A DNA stretch of 64,000 nucleotides from a bacterium (lineage in GTDB: Bacteria > SZUA-79 > Acidulodesulfobacterales > Acidulodesulfobacteraceae). The DNA lies in contig JAJYPL010000002.1 in assembly GCA_021795355.1 (NCBI GenBank), positions 1 to 64,000 of the forward strand, in the 5' to 3' direction. Positions 44,907-53,824 of this stretch are shown one piece after another; within the stretch, counting starts at the first letter, position 1; each line of letters starts with the position of its first letter. A model generated the notes under the pieces. The model ran no database searches, was not told the DNA's origin, and worked only from the letters and a program-made list of their open reading frames with translations. The translations under genes were made by a program, and so were the position numbers.

Positions 44907-46718
44907 TTACAGATCTCCGCCTCTTTTCATTATTCCGCCCTTTTCGGCAATAAGATTTTTTGTGGAAGACAGAGATTCATACAGTAAATCAGGCACTTTT
45001 TTGCCGGCTTTTACGTAAATATTTTTTAAAAAATCCCTGAAAATTTTTTCCATAGAAGACTGCGAAAATAAAGGGCTGTCGGGACCAAGCCACCAGAACC
45101 AGTCTGAGCCTTCTGCGGACATAAGATTCTTTAAAGCCTCTTCTAAATCCGTTTTGTTAATCTTTCCCTCTTGAATAGAATCTATCAGGACGTTTTTTGC
45201 GTCGTTAAGCATAGACCAAGCTTTATTTTTCTGTTCTTCGCCGACCCACATTCTTAAATTTCCGTTTACCCACGAACCAGGCACGATATAGTCGAGCTTC
45301 ATACAGGCGCCGTCGTTTTCATTGCATAAGCCGGCGGCTTCGCTTAACAGAAGAGGCGTAATTTTAACGGACGAAGATATCAAAGAATAAAGGTCGTTTA
45401 AAAAATAAAAACCGTTTTCGTAATAGTATTCCCAAGGATTTTCGCCGTCCAATATAATAGAAACCACGGCGCCTTTATCAAAATCGTCTATAGAGTTAAG
45501 TTTATCGACAAGATTATTTGCCGCATCGTCTCCTCTCCATTTAGAATATGTAAAGCCTATCAAGTCGGAAAGCCCCGAATCCCTAAATAGCATCTTGACG
45601 CCGGTATCTTTCCATCTGTATACCCTGTATAAAGGTATAATATTTTTCCCTTGCGAAAAAACAGGTTTATGGGCATCGATACCCAGCGAGGAAGATAAAA
45701 GCTCTTCGCCGCTTGCGCATATGTCTATGCCGTATTCGTTAAAGAGTTGAAGCGTTTCTTGCGAAAGCGCTCCTTCGGAAGGCCACATAGCTTTTACGCT
45801 ATTTTTTTTTGCCGTATATTTATAATATCCGCTTAAAGAATCCATATGTCTTTTTGCGCTTTCCAACCCTTCGCCGTATCTTTCGAATCCGACCGGCTCG
45901 TAATATATGCCTGTCATCTGGGCGGAAATTCCTCCGCAGTGAACGTCTAACATTAAAGGTATTATGGGGTGATAATGGGGCGATAAACTGATTTCGTATT
46001 CGCCTTTTTTTTTGGCTTTTAATTGTTCAAGCTTACTTTTTTCTATCATACGAGGATATTCCGGAAACGTTTCCGGGGGCTCTCCGCCTTTTACCGCAGG
46101 AAATCCATATAAAGTAATACCGTATTTCATCCATTCTAAAAGTCTTTCAAGCAGTATTCTCCTGTCTCCTTCCGAATAACCGGAACCTTTTCTTATTAAA
46201 TAATTTATTACGGGATCATATCTTTTCATGCACTCGCCGCACCACGACAGGTGAAACCATACGCACAAATCGAAATAAAAATCGTCGTTTAAGTACCTTT
46301 GGCGGGAACCTGACAAAGCAAGGTCGTATAAAACCTTATAATCGTCAAATCTGCATACCATCTGTTCATAATTCGACCATATATAGTGATCGCACATCCA
46401 TTTTCTTATATCTTCTCCGCCGTCGTCAACGTTTTTAAATAAAAGCGGTTTTAAAAATTTATCAGGTAAAATATCGAGCGCCTTTCTTGTTTTCTTTTCT
46501 GCGAGCGCTTTTTCTATGCGGCAGTTATAATCCTGCCACTGGTCTATTAATACGGGAGTAATGTTTATGTTGGCTTTCATGCCTGAATTAGAAAGTACGT
46601 TAAGCGGCATGTCGATGTAATCTTTTACGGCGTGCAGATAAACCCACGGCAACGCAAATTCGCCGCCGGAATTTCTGTATTCCGGCTGATGCATATGCCA
46701 CCATAGTATAAGATTCAT
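44907..46718 (-). CDS. GH57 glycoside hydrolase, amylopullulanase-like type
   Basis: A second, distinct GH57 protein. The barrel opens with LILWWHMHQPEYRN. The expected catalytic Glu is in AMWPSEGALS (about residue 315) and the Asp in SIILDGENPWEYY (about 422). A helical C-terminal part (about 470-590) has WFWWLGPDSPLFS. It lacks DUF1925/1926 modules and a signal peptide. This subgroup is annotated as alpha-amylase or amylopullulanase and is often found beside GH57 branching enzymes. Its exact bond specificity is unknown. Confidence 0.86.
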   Translation of the reverse strand: MNLILWWHMHQPEYRNSGGEFALPWVYLHAVKDYIDMPLNVLSNSGMKANINITPVLIDQWQDYNCRIEKALAEKKTRKALDILPDKFLKPLLFKNVDDGGEDIRKWMCDHYIWSNYEQMVCRFDDYKVLYDLALSGSRQRYLNDDFYFDLCVWFHLSWCGECMKRYDPVINYLIRKGSGYSEGDRRILLERLLEWMKYGITLYGFPAVKGGEPPETFPEYPRMIEKSKLEQLKAKKKGEYEISLSPHYHPIIPLMLDVHCGGISAQMTGIYYEPVGFERYGEGLESAKRHMDSLSGYYKYTAKKNSVKAMWPSEGALSQETLQLFNEYGIDICASGEELLSSSLGIDAHKPVFSQGKNIIPLYRVYRWKDTGVKMLFRDSGLSDLIGFTYSKWRGDDAANNLVDKLNSIDDFDKGAVVSIILDGENPWEYYYENGFYFLNDLYSLISSSVKITPLLLSEAAGLCNENDGACMKLDYIVPGSWVNGNLRMWVGEEQKNKAWSMLNDAKNVLIDSIQEGKINKTDLEEALKNLMSAEGSDWFWWLGPDSPLFSQSSMEKIFRDFLKNIYVKAGKKVPDLLYESLSSTKNLIAEKGGIMKRGGDL

Positions 46719-46754
46719 ATTTCGCGTAAAATTAATTAAGATTTGATTTGCGTC

Positions 46755-48449
46755 TCAGCATATATCCTTTCCGTATAAACTTAAGGCGTCAAGTTTAGGA
46801 AAGATATTATCTTTACCTGAAATATCGTCAAACCAGCCGCTATCCATAGGCTCTTCGCCCACTGCCATCAAAATGCATCGTTTTGCCCTGACTAAATGGG
46901 CTCTAACTCTCCTTTCCGCATAACTGACCGCCTGTCCGGTAGTCAGCATAAACGGCCAGTCGCTGGATTGCGCAAGTATCAGTTCCCTTGCGCCCTGGTT
47001 TAATACTTCGGGATATTTTACACGATTAATACCGTTTTTGCAAATATCTATAAGAACGGAGGCTATGTCGGACAAAAAAGGCTGTATTACGTCGTTTTTT
47101 CCGTTAAGCCAAACCTCCGCATAACCGCCGCCTCCCCAAGACGAAGTTGCAGGCTGTGCGATAAAAACTCCGTTTTTTGCATTATTTCTGTTGATATTTT
47201 CGACTAATTCAAGATAGGACTTTTCGTCGTCGTATTTTTTTAAAAGACCGTTAAGTTTTGAAATAGTTTCATCGGCTATATCTATTGCTTTTGCCGATTT
47301 TACGAAACCGTTTTCGTTAATTCTTCTAAAAACGGCTTCAAACCACCACGGGCCTTCAAACCACCAGTGTCCGAAAAGTTCCGCATCGTACATAGAAGTC
47401 ACCACGGGTTCGTCTATATAATTTTTTAAATACTGAGTCTGCAGTTCCCTGTGATAGACGAACTGTGCGCCGTGTTCGTATGCTTTGCGCTTAGCCGCGG
47501 AAGGCTTGTAAGCTTCTTTATAATTACCCTGTCCCGTAATTGCGTAATATTTAAGACCTGTAAAAGTTTTAAGGCTTCCGTGCCTTAGCGGCGTCAAATG
47601 CGGCAAGTCCAAATCAAAACCTACGTCTCTATAAAACTCCCTGTAAACCGGGGTTCCAGGATATCCTTCCTTAGACGACCAGACCTGTCTGGAACTTTCC
47701 GGGTCCCTGCCGAACATTACTACGTTAAAAGGAGTTACTATAGGGGAAAAACATCCGTTGACAGGATTAGGTTTGGCAAAATCTATGCCGTGCCTGTCCA
47801 AAAAAGTATAATAAAGTCCGTATTTATTAAGAATACCGTCAAAACCTTCCGTATAACCGCATTCCGGCAGCCATATACCTTTAGGAGTAACGCCGAGTAT
47901 ATTTTTATGCGTTTCTATGCCGACTTCTATTTGAGCGGCGATAGCTTCGGGTTCGCCGACCATGGAAATTAAAAAAGCATGGGTAGCGGAAGAAGTTATA
48001 ATGTCTAAATGTCCGTTTCTAAAATGCTTCAAGAAACCGTTTATAAGATACTTTCCTCCATTATCTTTAATTTTTTCATACCAGTTTCTGTATCTTTTTC
48101 TGTAAAACAGGGTTACGGGATGGAAATCGGGATCGCCTTCCGTTCTGAAAGCCTCTTCATCGAGAACTTTAAGTCTCACGGCTATATAATCTTTAAGCCG
48201 TTCGGAAAGCAGGCCGTCGTTCATCATGCTTAAAAGCGTAGGCGTTAACGACATAGTCAAATTAAAATCCACGCCGTCGTTTTCAAGGTCGTCGAAACAT
48301 TCGAGCAAAGGCAGATATGTTTCCGTAACGGCTTCGAAATACCACTCTTCTTCTAAATATTTAGAACTTTCGGGATGCCTGACGTAAGGAAGATGAAAAT
48401 GCAATACGGGCAGCCACTTGCCCGTATTTATTTTATTTGCATCAAACAT
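46755..48449 (-). CDS. GH57 1,4-alpha-glucan branching enzyme
   Basis: It makes alpha-1,6 branches in glycogen. The N-terminal barrel (VLHFHLPYVRHPE) has the nucleophile Glu in GIWLPECGY (about residue 196) and the acid Asp in MYDAELFGHWWFEG (about 355). The helical C-terminal DUF1957-type domain with QSSDWPFMLTTGQAVSYAERR completes it. At 564 residues it resembles the Thermus/Thermococcus GH57 branching enzymes rather than the GH13 GlgB. It is the first GH57 gene transcribed, just downstream of the DUF4912 gene. Confidence 0.92.
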   Translation of the reverse strand: MFDANKINTGKWLPVLHFHLPYVRHPESSKYLEEEWYFEAVTETYLPLLECFDDLENDGVDFNLTMSLTPTLLSMMNDGLLSERLKDYIAVRLKVLDEEAFRTEGDPDFHPVTLFYRKRYRNWYEKIKDNGGKYLINGFLKHFRNGHLDIITSSATHAFLISMVGEPEAIAAQIEVGIETHKNILGVTPKGIWLPECGYTEGFDGILNKYGLYYTFLDRHGIDFAKPNPVNGCFSPIVTPFNVVMFGRDPESSRQVWSSKEGYPGTPVYREFYRDVGFDLDLPHLTPLRHGSLKTFTGLKYYAITGQGNYKEAYKPSAAKRKAYEHGAQFVYHRELQTQYLKNYIDEPVVTSMYDAELFGHWWFEGPWWFEAVFRRINENGFVKSAKAIDIADETISKLNGLLKKYDDEKSYLELVENINRNNAKNGVFIAQPATSSWGGGGYAEVWLNGKNDVIQPFLSDIASVLIDICKNGINRVKYPEVLNQGARELILAQSSDWPFMLTTGQAVSYAERRVRAHLVRAKRCILMAVGEEPMDSGWFDDISGKDNIFPKLDALSLYGKDIC

Positions 48450-48499
48450 AATATTATCTCCGATTTATTTTATAATTTATTAATTTAACCAAATAATAT

Positions 48500-49891
48500 T
48501 CACCTTGCACCTTCTCCGGACGGCGTAAATCCTTCTCCGGAGGCTGAAAAACCTGCTCCTGAGGTTGTAATATTAATATTAACGGGCAGATTCTTGCCGC
48601 CGGGGATACTTTCGGTAGCGCCTATGAATATTCTGCCGCCGTTAATTTTTCTTTCGAGTTTTAATTTCGGGAGCTTTTTATAAAAACAGGATGGAGGCCA
48701 AACAGGGCTTCTCGCTATAAAAATAAAATTCCCTTCATCCGTTAAATATCCAATCTCCACCCATGTCTGAGAAAGTTCGAGGTCTTCCGGAAAGATAACG
48801 TATCTGCTGCCGTAATATCCGTCTAAAACTTCATACCACAGCATATCGTCGTCTTTATAAACCCTGAGTATAGGTTTATACGCCGAGACTTCGGGTTTTT
48901 GCCTAAATCTCCATACTACCTGCCTGACGTTCGGTTTCTGGAAATATATCCTCACCATGTTTTCGCCGGAAATTTCAACGGGCTGTCCATGTTCCAGAAC
49001 GGGAATGTTTTCCACAGGACTTAAACGGCTCCAGCTTAAAGAGATAAGCCCTATCTGCTCGCCTATATTTTTTTCGCTTTCGACGTATTCCACTTCGCAA
49101 ATTTCGGGAATTATATCGGTTAAACTACTTTCAATTTCGACTGTTTTTTTAGAAGGCGGTTTTTTAGATATCCGGTTTTTTGAGAGTTCGGAAACCGGCT
49201 TCTTAATCGGCTGTTTTTTTAATTCCTGCTTTTTTTCGAGAATTTTAGGCTCTTTTATTTTTTCTGCGGATTGAACTCTGCCCTTAACGCCTATTTTTGA
49301 TTTCTCAATAGTTTTCGGTTGTGCTTCGGCTTCTTCTTTAACCTTTGCAGGTTTTTGCTTAGCGGCAGAAACAGGTTTCTTTTCGCCTATTACATGCATG
49401 GCTATTTCATTAATTTTTTTAATATTTGCCGATTTAACGAAATCTGTTTTTACGGCTTTATGGGTCGCAAAACTGTAATTAAAAATTTCGAAATCGAATA
49501 CGTGCGGCGCATATTCTTTAAGTATTGATTTACTGCTTAAAGTTATTGCGGAATAATCTATAACGTCTATACCGTAATGATTTTTTAGCCGTTCAAAAAA
49601 CCCGCCGGCAAAATTAATAAATTCATCCGCATCGTTAAATTCCGGTAAAATATTTGATTTATTATTATAAAACAGTATTCTGCCTTCAAAAACAGGTTTA
49701 AATATGCTCGATAAGCGTCTTTGATTGAATTTTATAGAATCTTCGGCGGCTTTTTTTTCTAATTTTTCTATAATTTTAATTTTCTGCTTAATATCGTCAT
49801 TTTTATAATAAATAACTTTATCTTTTTTAGAAGTTGTCTTTGCTATAGCTTCAGGGTCAAATATAACGGTGAGAAATATATCATCTTTCAT
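48500..49891 (-). CDS. DUF4912 protein of the glycogen locus
   Basis: The C-terminal third carries a DUF4912-type domain (about residues 260-440): ISLSWSRLSPVENIP, then VVWRFRQKPEVSAYKPILRVY, GSRYVIFPEDLELSQTWVEIGYL and FIARSPVWPP. The pattern is a beta-sandwich that may bind carbohydrate. The N-terminal ~165 residues may be a second mixed domain, joined by a Lys/Pro/Glu-rich disordered linker (about 170-250). The last ~20 residues are three heptad-length SG(A/E)G-type repeats. DUF4912 genes often sit next to GH57 branching enzymes, so a role in binding or targeting glucan is reasonable but untested. Confidence 0.78.
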   Translation of the reverse strand: MKDDIFLTVIFDPEAIAKTTSKKDKVIYYKNDDIKQKIKIIEKLEKKAAEDSIKFNQRRLSSIFKPVFEGRILFYNNKSNILPEFNDADEFINFAGGFFERLKNHYGIDVIDYSAITLSSKSILKEYAPHVFDFEIFNYSFATHKAVKTDFVKSANIKKINEIAMHVIGEKKPVSAAKQKPAKVKEEAEAQPKTIEKSKIGVKGRVQSAEKIKEPKILEKKQELKKQPIKKPVSELSKNRISKKPPSKKTVEIESSLTDIIPEICEVEYVESEKNIGEQIGLISLSWSRLSPVENIPVLEHGQPVEISGENMVRIYFQKPNVRQVVWRFRQKPEVSAYKPILRVYKDDDMLWYEVLDGYYGSRYVIFPEDLELSQTWVEIGYLTDEGNFIFIARSPVWPPSCFYKKLPKLKLERKINGGRIFIGATESIPGGKNLPVNINITTSGAGFSASGEGFTPSGEGAR

Positions 49892-49993
49892 ATGCGCCTC
49901 TTAGAATTTTTATGTTTGGTATTTATTTACGTTATTAAATTAATGTCTTACGGGTTTAACTACATTTAAATAATATCATAAAAATTTCATTTT

Positions 49994-50824
49994 TCAACTC
50001 AGAAAAATATTGTCGATAAGCCTGACTCCTTTATATCTGATTGCGGCAAGAAGAATATCGCCATTCTCCGCATCGCTATATTTTCTATTAAGAGCTGAAT
50101 CCGTTATTTCGACGTAGTCCACTTTAAATCCTTTTTTTATAAGCTCTTTTATGACAAATCCGGTTAATTTTTCCGCCGACTTCTCTCCTTTTTTAAATAA
50201 ATCTGACGTAGTCAACAGTATTTTATAAAAAGCGCTTGCCGTTTCTTTTCCGGCGCCGTCTAAATATGTATTTCTCGAACTCATTGCAATGCCGGATTCT
50301 TCCCGCACGGTTTCCACAGGAATAATTTTTACGTTTAGAAAAAAATCTTCCGCCATTTTCTTTATTAACGCGAACTGCTGATAATCTTTTAAGCCGAAAA
50401 AAGCAAAATCGGGTTCGACTATGCAGAAAAGTTTCATGACTATAGTAAGTACGCCCTGAAAATGAGAAGGCCTGAAAAGCCCCTCTAATTTTTTTGAATA
50501 TTCGGGATTAACGATAAAAGTATCGGTGTTTTCTACTATATCCGATGCGGGATAAAAAAGAACCGGAACGGCTAAGTCCGATAAAATTTTTTCATCGATT
50601 TTGATATCTCTCGGATATTTATCGAAATCTTCGCCTTGCCCGAACTGCAGAGGGTTTACGAATATAGAAACTACGGTTTCTCCGTAACGTTTAGCCGACT
50701 CTATAAGTTTTACGTGACCGTCGTGGAGTTTGCCCATAGTAGGCACGAAAGAAATTTTTTTTTCGGCTTTTTTTAAATTATGCGAGAATTCTTTCATCTC
50801 GGCTATTTCGGTAATAATTTTCAT
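49994..50824 (-). CDS. panC: pantothenate synthetase
   Basis: It ligates pantoate and beta-alanine with ATP. PTMGKLHDGHVKL (HIGH-type motif, about residues 28-40), SIFVNPLQFGQGEDFDKYPR, FFGLKDYQQFALIKKM and SSRNTYL (KMSKS-like) are all intact. At 276 residues it is full length. It follows the amidohydrolase and panD in the same direction, so panD-amidohydrolase-panC may be one operon supplying coenzyme A. Confidence 0.96.
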   Translation of the reverse strand: MKIITEIAEMKEFSHNLKKAEKKISFVPTMGKLHDGHVKLIESAKRYGETVVSIFVNPLQFGQGEDFDKYPRDIKIDEKILSDLAVPVLFYPASDIVENTDTFIVNPEYSKKLEGLFRPSHFQGVLTIVMKLFCIVEPDFAFFGLKDYQQFALIKKMAEDFFLNVKIIPVETVREESGIAMSSRNTYLDGAGKETASAFYKILLTTSDLFKKGEKSAEKLTGFVIKELIKKGFKVDYVEITDSALNRKYSDAENGDILLAAIRYKGVRLIDNIFLS

Positions 50825-50861
50825 GGTTTCCCTTTATTATAATTTTATAAGTAATTATATA

Positions 50862-52130
50862 TTAATTATATAAATTATTTTTATAAACTATATTACCTCT
50901 TACAGCTACCATGGATATATCGTCCTGTTTAAAAGAAATTAACGAATCGTAAACATTTTCTTCATTCAGAACGATATTTTCGCCTAAGTTGAATACTGCG
51001 AAATCTGCGGATGAATCCGGTTCAAGCGTTCCGGTAACGCCGTTTACGGCTAACGCCCTTGCTCCGCCGGCAGTTGCGGCGTCAATTAAATCTTTAGCCG
51101 GTACTTCGGGATGAATTTCCCTTGCGTATTTCAATTCATCTAAAATATTAAGCGATTCGTTTGAATAAAGACCGTCGGTTCCGATGGAAACGGAAATCCC
51201 TTTTTCCAATATTTTTTTTAAAGGAAGTTTTTTGGAATTAAAAAAAGCATTGCTTCTTGGACAGTGAATAATATCGGCGCCGGATTTTTTGATTAAATCT
51301 ATATCTTCGCCGTCTATTTCGTTAGCATGTATTAAAGAAACATCTGCACTTAATATTTGCAAATAGTCAAGATAAAAAACGGGCGATCTGAAACGCTTCT
51401 GCGGCAAGGAATATTTTGAAAGCATAAGAGCAGGCAATAGGTTTTCCGCTATATCCCCGCCTTTACCGTTTATAAAATCTTTTTCCGAAGCATGTTCCGA
51501 AGCATGGACTGCTATTTTAAGCTTTAATTCTTTATTTAATTTTAATATTTCTTCAAATAATTCCCCGGATACGGAATATACGGCATGAGGCGACATGCCT
51601 ATAGATTCGAAACCGTTTTTTTTAAACAAATATTTAAATTCTTCTATTTTTTGTGAAGCCGCTTCAGGAATAAGACCTCTCAGCTCAATTAATGCTTTAA
51701 CCCGCGGAACTAAACCGGTACGCTCCTTTATATCTTTTATATCGTAAAAAGATGCCGGGTCTATAATGTCCGACACCAAAGTAGTGCCGCTTTTAATAAA
51801 ATCGGCAAAGGCTTTAATCCTTAAGTTTATTTTTTCTTCCGGCGTAAAATTTTTGCGTTTTTCTATAAGTGATAAAACCCATTTTGAAAAGATTCGGGGG
51901 GTTAAAATATCCGGCTTAAAAGTAAGGTCTGTGTGAACGTGGGCGTTAATAAACCCTGGTGCGATAAGAGTTTTATTTTTTTGTTTATTTTTATAATTTT
52001 TTATGCTCTTTATGCCGATAACCCTGCCGGATGTTTCATCAGCGGTCAATTCCCCGTTCTTTAAAAAAACAGGATAAGAACGCAGCGGATGAGCCGAAAT
52101 TAATATATAATCGGCATAATATTTTATCAT
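50862..52130 (-). CDS. amidohydrolase-superfamily deaminase, possibly aminodeoxyfutalosine deaminase
   Basis: This is a metal-dependent hydrolase of the cytosine/adenosine-deaminase-like (COG0402) group. The metal ligands are visible: AHVHTDL (His-x-His, about residue 63), VHASEHASE, LIHANEID and IGTDGLYSNESL (Asp). A composite N/C-terminal beta-sandwich surrounds the barrel. At 422 residues it is typical. In futalosine-pathway bacteria such enzymes deaminate aminodeoxyfutalosine in menaquinone synthesis, but S-adenosylhomocysteine or other amine substrates are possible. Its position between panD and panC does not identify the substrate. Confidence 0.7.
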   Translation of the reverse strand: MIKYYADYILISAHPLRSYPVFLKNGELTADETSGRVIGIKSIKNYKNKQKNKTLIAPGFINAHVHTDLTFKPDILTPRIFSKWVLSLIEKRKNFTPEEKINLRIKAFADFIKSGTTLVSDIIDPASFYDIKDIKERTGLVPRVKALIELRGLIPEAASQKIEEFKYLFKKNGFESIGMSPHAVYSVSGELFEEILKLNKELKLKIAVHASEHASEKDFINGKGGDIAENLLPALMLSKYSLPQKRFRSPVFYLDYLQILSADVSLIHANEIDGEDIDLIKKSGADIIHCPRSNAFFNSKKLPLKKILEKGISVSIGTDGLYSNESLNILDELKYAREIHPEVPAKDLIDAATAGGARALAVNGVTGTLEPDSSADFAVFNLGENIVLNEENVYDSLISFKQDDISMVAVRGNIVYKNNLYN

Positions 52131-52149
52131 TGCGGCATATTTCTTTGTT

Positions 52150-52509
52150 TTATTTTACTATATTGACTGCGCGGTTCTTTTCGTCAACGTAAACCAAAAC
52201 CGGTTTGAAATTTTTAAGTTCGTCTTCGTCGTAAATCCCGAACGTGGCTATAATTATCGTATCGCCTATCTGAACTAAACGCGAAGCGGCGCCGTTCACG
52301 ATTATATCTCCGGAATTCCTGCCGGCTTTAATTGCATACGTTTCAAACCTTCCGCCGTTATTTATATTCCAGACGTTAACCTTTTCGTACGGTAAAATAC
52401 CGGCTTTTTCCATAAGATCTTCGTCTATGGAAATGGAACCTTCGTATTCAAGGTTCGCATCCGTTATTTTAACCCTGTGTATTTTAGATTTAAGTAAAAT
52501 TTTCTGCAT
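52150..52509 (-). CDS. panD: aspartate 1-decarboxylase (pyruvoyl enzyme precursor)
   Basis: It makes beta-alanine from aspartate for pantothenate. The 119-residue precursor self-cleaves between Gly and Ser in YEGSISID (about residues 24-25), leaving a pyruvoyl group. KIHRVKITDANLEYEGS, NGAASRLVQIGDTIII and the central EKVNVWNINNGGRFETY are all conserved. It lies 18 nt downstream of the nucleotidyltransferase gene. Confidence 0.95.
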   Translation of the reverse strand: MQKILLKSKIHRVKITDANLEYEGSISIDEDLMEKAGILPYEKVNVWNINNGGRFETYAIKAGRNSGDIIVNGAASRLVQIGDTIIIATFGIYDEDELKNFKPVLVYVDEKNRAVNIVK

Positions 52510-52527
52510 ATTTATATTATAAGATAT

Positions 52528-53370
52528 TTAAAAGGTTTTTTCAATTTCAAAACAGGCTTCGGTCTTACATATATTCATAATATCGTTTTCTATTTCTTTT
52601 TTAGCGGCGGCCGATTGCGATTTTACGGATTCATCTTTATAAATTAATATTTGCCGTAAATCTTCCAAATCTTTAATCTTTTTATTTATTATTTCTAAAT
52701 AATGTTTTTTCGATATATTACCGGCATTAATTTCGTTCATGTAATTTTCAAACTCTTCGTAAACGGGATTTCGTTTTACTATAAAAGAAAACTCTCCCGT
52801 TTTTATATAATTTTCCAATAAATATGACAGTCTTAGGGAATTAATCGCCTCTTTAATGTCGTAGCCGTATGAATCCTTATATTTTAAGGTATTAGAAGTG
52901 TACTGTTCTTTTTCTATGTTTATTTTTTTATTTTTTATTATTCCGGAAGCGGCATCGAAATTTTTTTTAAAATTAATTAAAATAAAAATTTTTATTTTCT
53001 CCGTCAATTTTAATGCTTCCGAAAATCTTTCGGAATCTTTTATGCCGGATTTAAAAGTGCCGCAAATTAAGGGTTCGATGAATTTTATATTTCCGTTCAT
53101 TGCATGGCGGAAGTATTCATGAAAAGGCGTTATGAAATAATCGTAATCTTTTTCTATAACGGAAAAACGCGTAAAATTATGCGTAAAAAAATTTTCGAAA
53201 ACCGGATAATAGACTATAAAAAAATCGTAATCGCTTTTGTCCGTTTCAAGATTATAGTTTCTCGAACCATAAAAACAGACAAAAGCGATATTTAATTTTA
53301 AGGCTTCTTTTTTTATAATATTCTTAAAAACGGGCGATTCCGCAAATGCGTCAAAACCGTCAAAACTCAT
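52528..53370 (-). CDS. predicted nucleotidyltransferase (COG3541-like, pol-beta superfamily)
   Basis: The N-terminus has the nucleotidyltransferase fingerprint FYGSRNYNLETDKSDYDFFIVY (about residues 33-54), with Gly-Ser and the metal-binding Asp-x-Asp. The C-terminal ~150 residues are helical and Lys/Asn-rich. At 280 residues it resembles standalone nucleotidyltransferases of unknown substrate. No HEPN partner gene is adjacent, so a toxin-antitoxin role is not supported. It overlaps nothing and leads into panD. Confidence 0.75.
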   Translation of the reverse strand: MSFDGFDAFAESPVFKNIIKKEALKLNIAFVCFYGSRNYNLETDKSDYDFFIVYYPVFENFFTHNFTRFSVIEKDYDYFITPFHEYFRHAMNGNIKFIEPLICGTFKSGIKDSERFSEALKLTEKIKIFILINFKKNFDAASGIIKNKKINIEKEQYTSNTLKYKDSYGYDIKEAINSLRLSYLLENYIKTGEFSFIVKRNPVYEEFENYMNEINAGNISKKHYLEIINKKIKDLEDLRQILIYKDESVKSQSAAAKKEIENDIMNICKTEACFEIEKTF

Positions 53371-53379
53371 CTATTTTAT

Positions 53380-53736
53380 TTACCTTCTCGGGCTTGCAAT
53401 ATATTTTTTTAATTTAATTTTTGCCCATTTGATATTCGGATTGTATTTTAACGCTTTCTGAAGACTGACTATGCCGAGCGAAGGAAAACCGAGCCTGTGT
53501 AATGCCACCCCCATATGCGCCCATGCGAGAGCAAAATGCGGTTTAATGAGAATTGCTTTTTGAAAATGCTGTATCGCATCAATATAGTATTTACCTTTCA
53601 TAGCTCCTAAGCCTTTATTATACTGAAACTTAGCGCTGTGGACGTTCACCGCCGTTTTTTTGGCCGCAAAAGAGTTTTTTGAAAATGCTATCAAAGACAG
53701 CATTAAAATTAAACAAATAACGATGCTTTTTTTCAT
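53380..53736 (-). CDS. small exported TPR protein
   Basis: A signal peptide (MKKSIVICLILMLSLIAFS, cleavage near FAAKK) precedes about two to three tetratricopeptide repeats (YNKGLGAMKGKYYIDAIQHFQKA, then FALAWAHMGVALHRLGFPSLGIVSLQKA). An upstream in-frame ATG at 53748 exists, but GGAGG sits 5 nt before ATG 53736, so that start is chosen and gives 118 residues. TPR proteins scaffold protein complexes; the partner is unknown. It is probably periplasmic. Confidence 0.8.
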   Translation of the reverse strand: MKKSIVICLILMLSLIAFSKNSFAAKKTAVNVHSAKFQYNKGLGAMKGKYYIDAIQHFQKAILIKPHFALAWAHMGVALHRLGFPSLGIVSLQKALKYNPNIKWAKIKLKKYIASPRR

Positions 53737-53824
53737 TTTTACCTCCATTTTTTTTGTTTTCCTATTTATTATGCACTATAAATAAGCGTAAGTCAATTCG
53801 ACTATACGCGTTTTATGCGGCAAA

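Noticed and set aside
52528-53370. Toxin-antitoxin (HEPN-MNT) module
   Set aside because: The nucleotidyltransferase has no adjacent HEPN gene. Its neighbours are panD and a TPR protein, and it is longer than MNT antitoxins.
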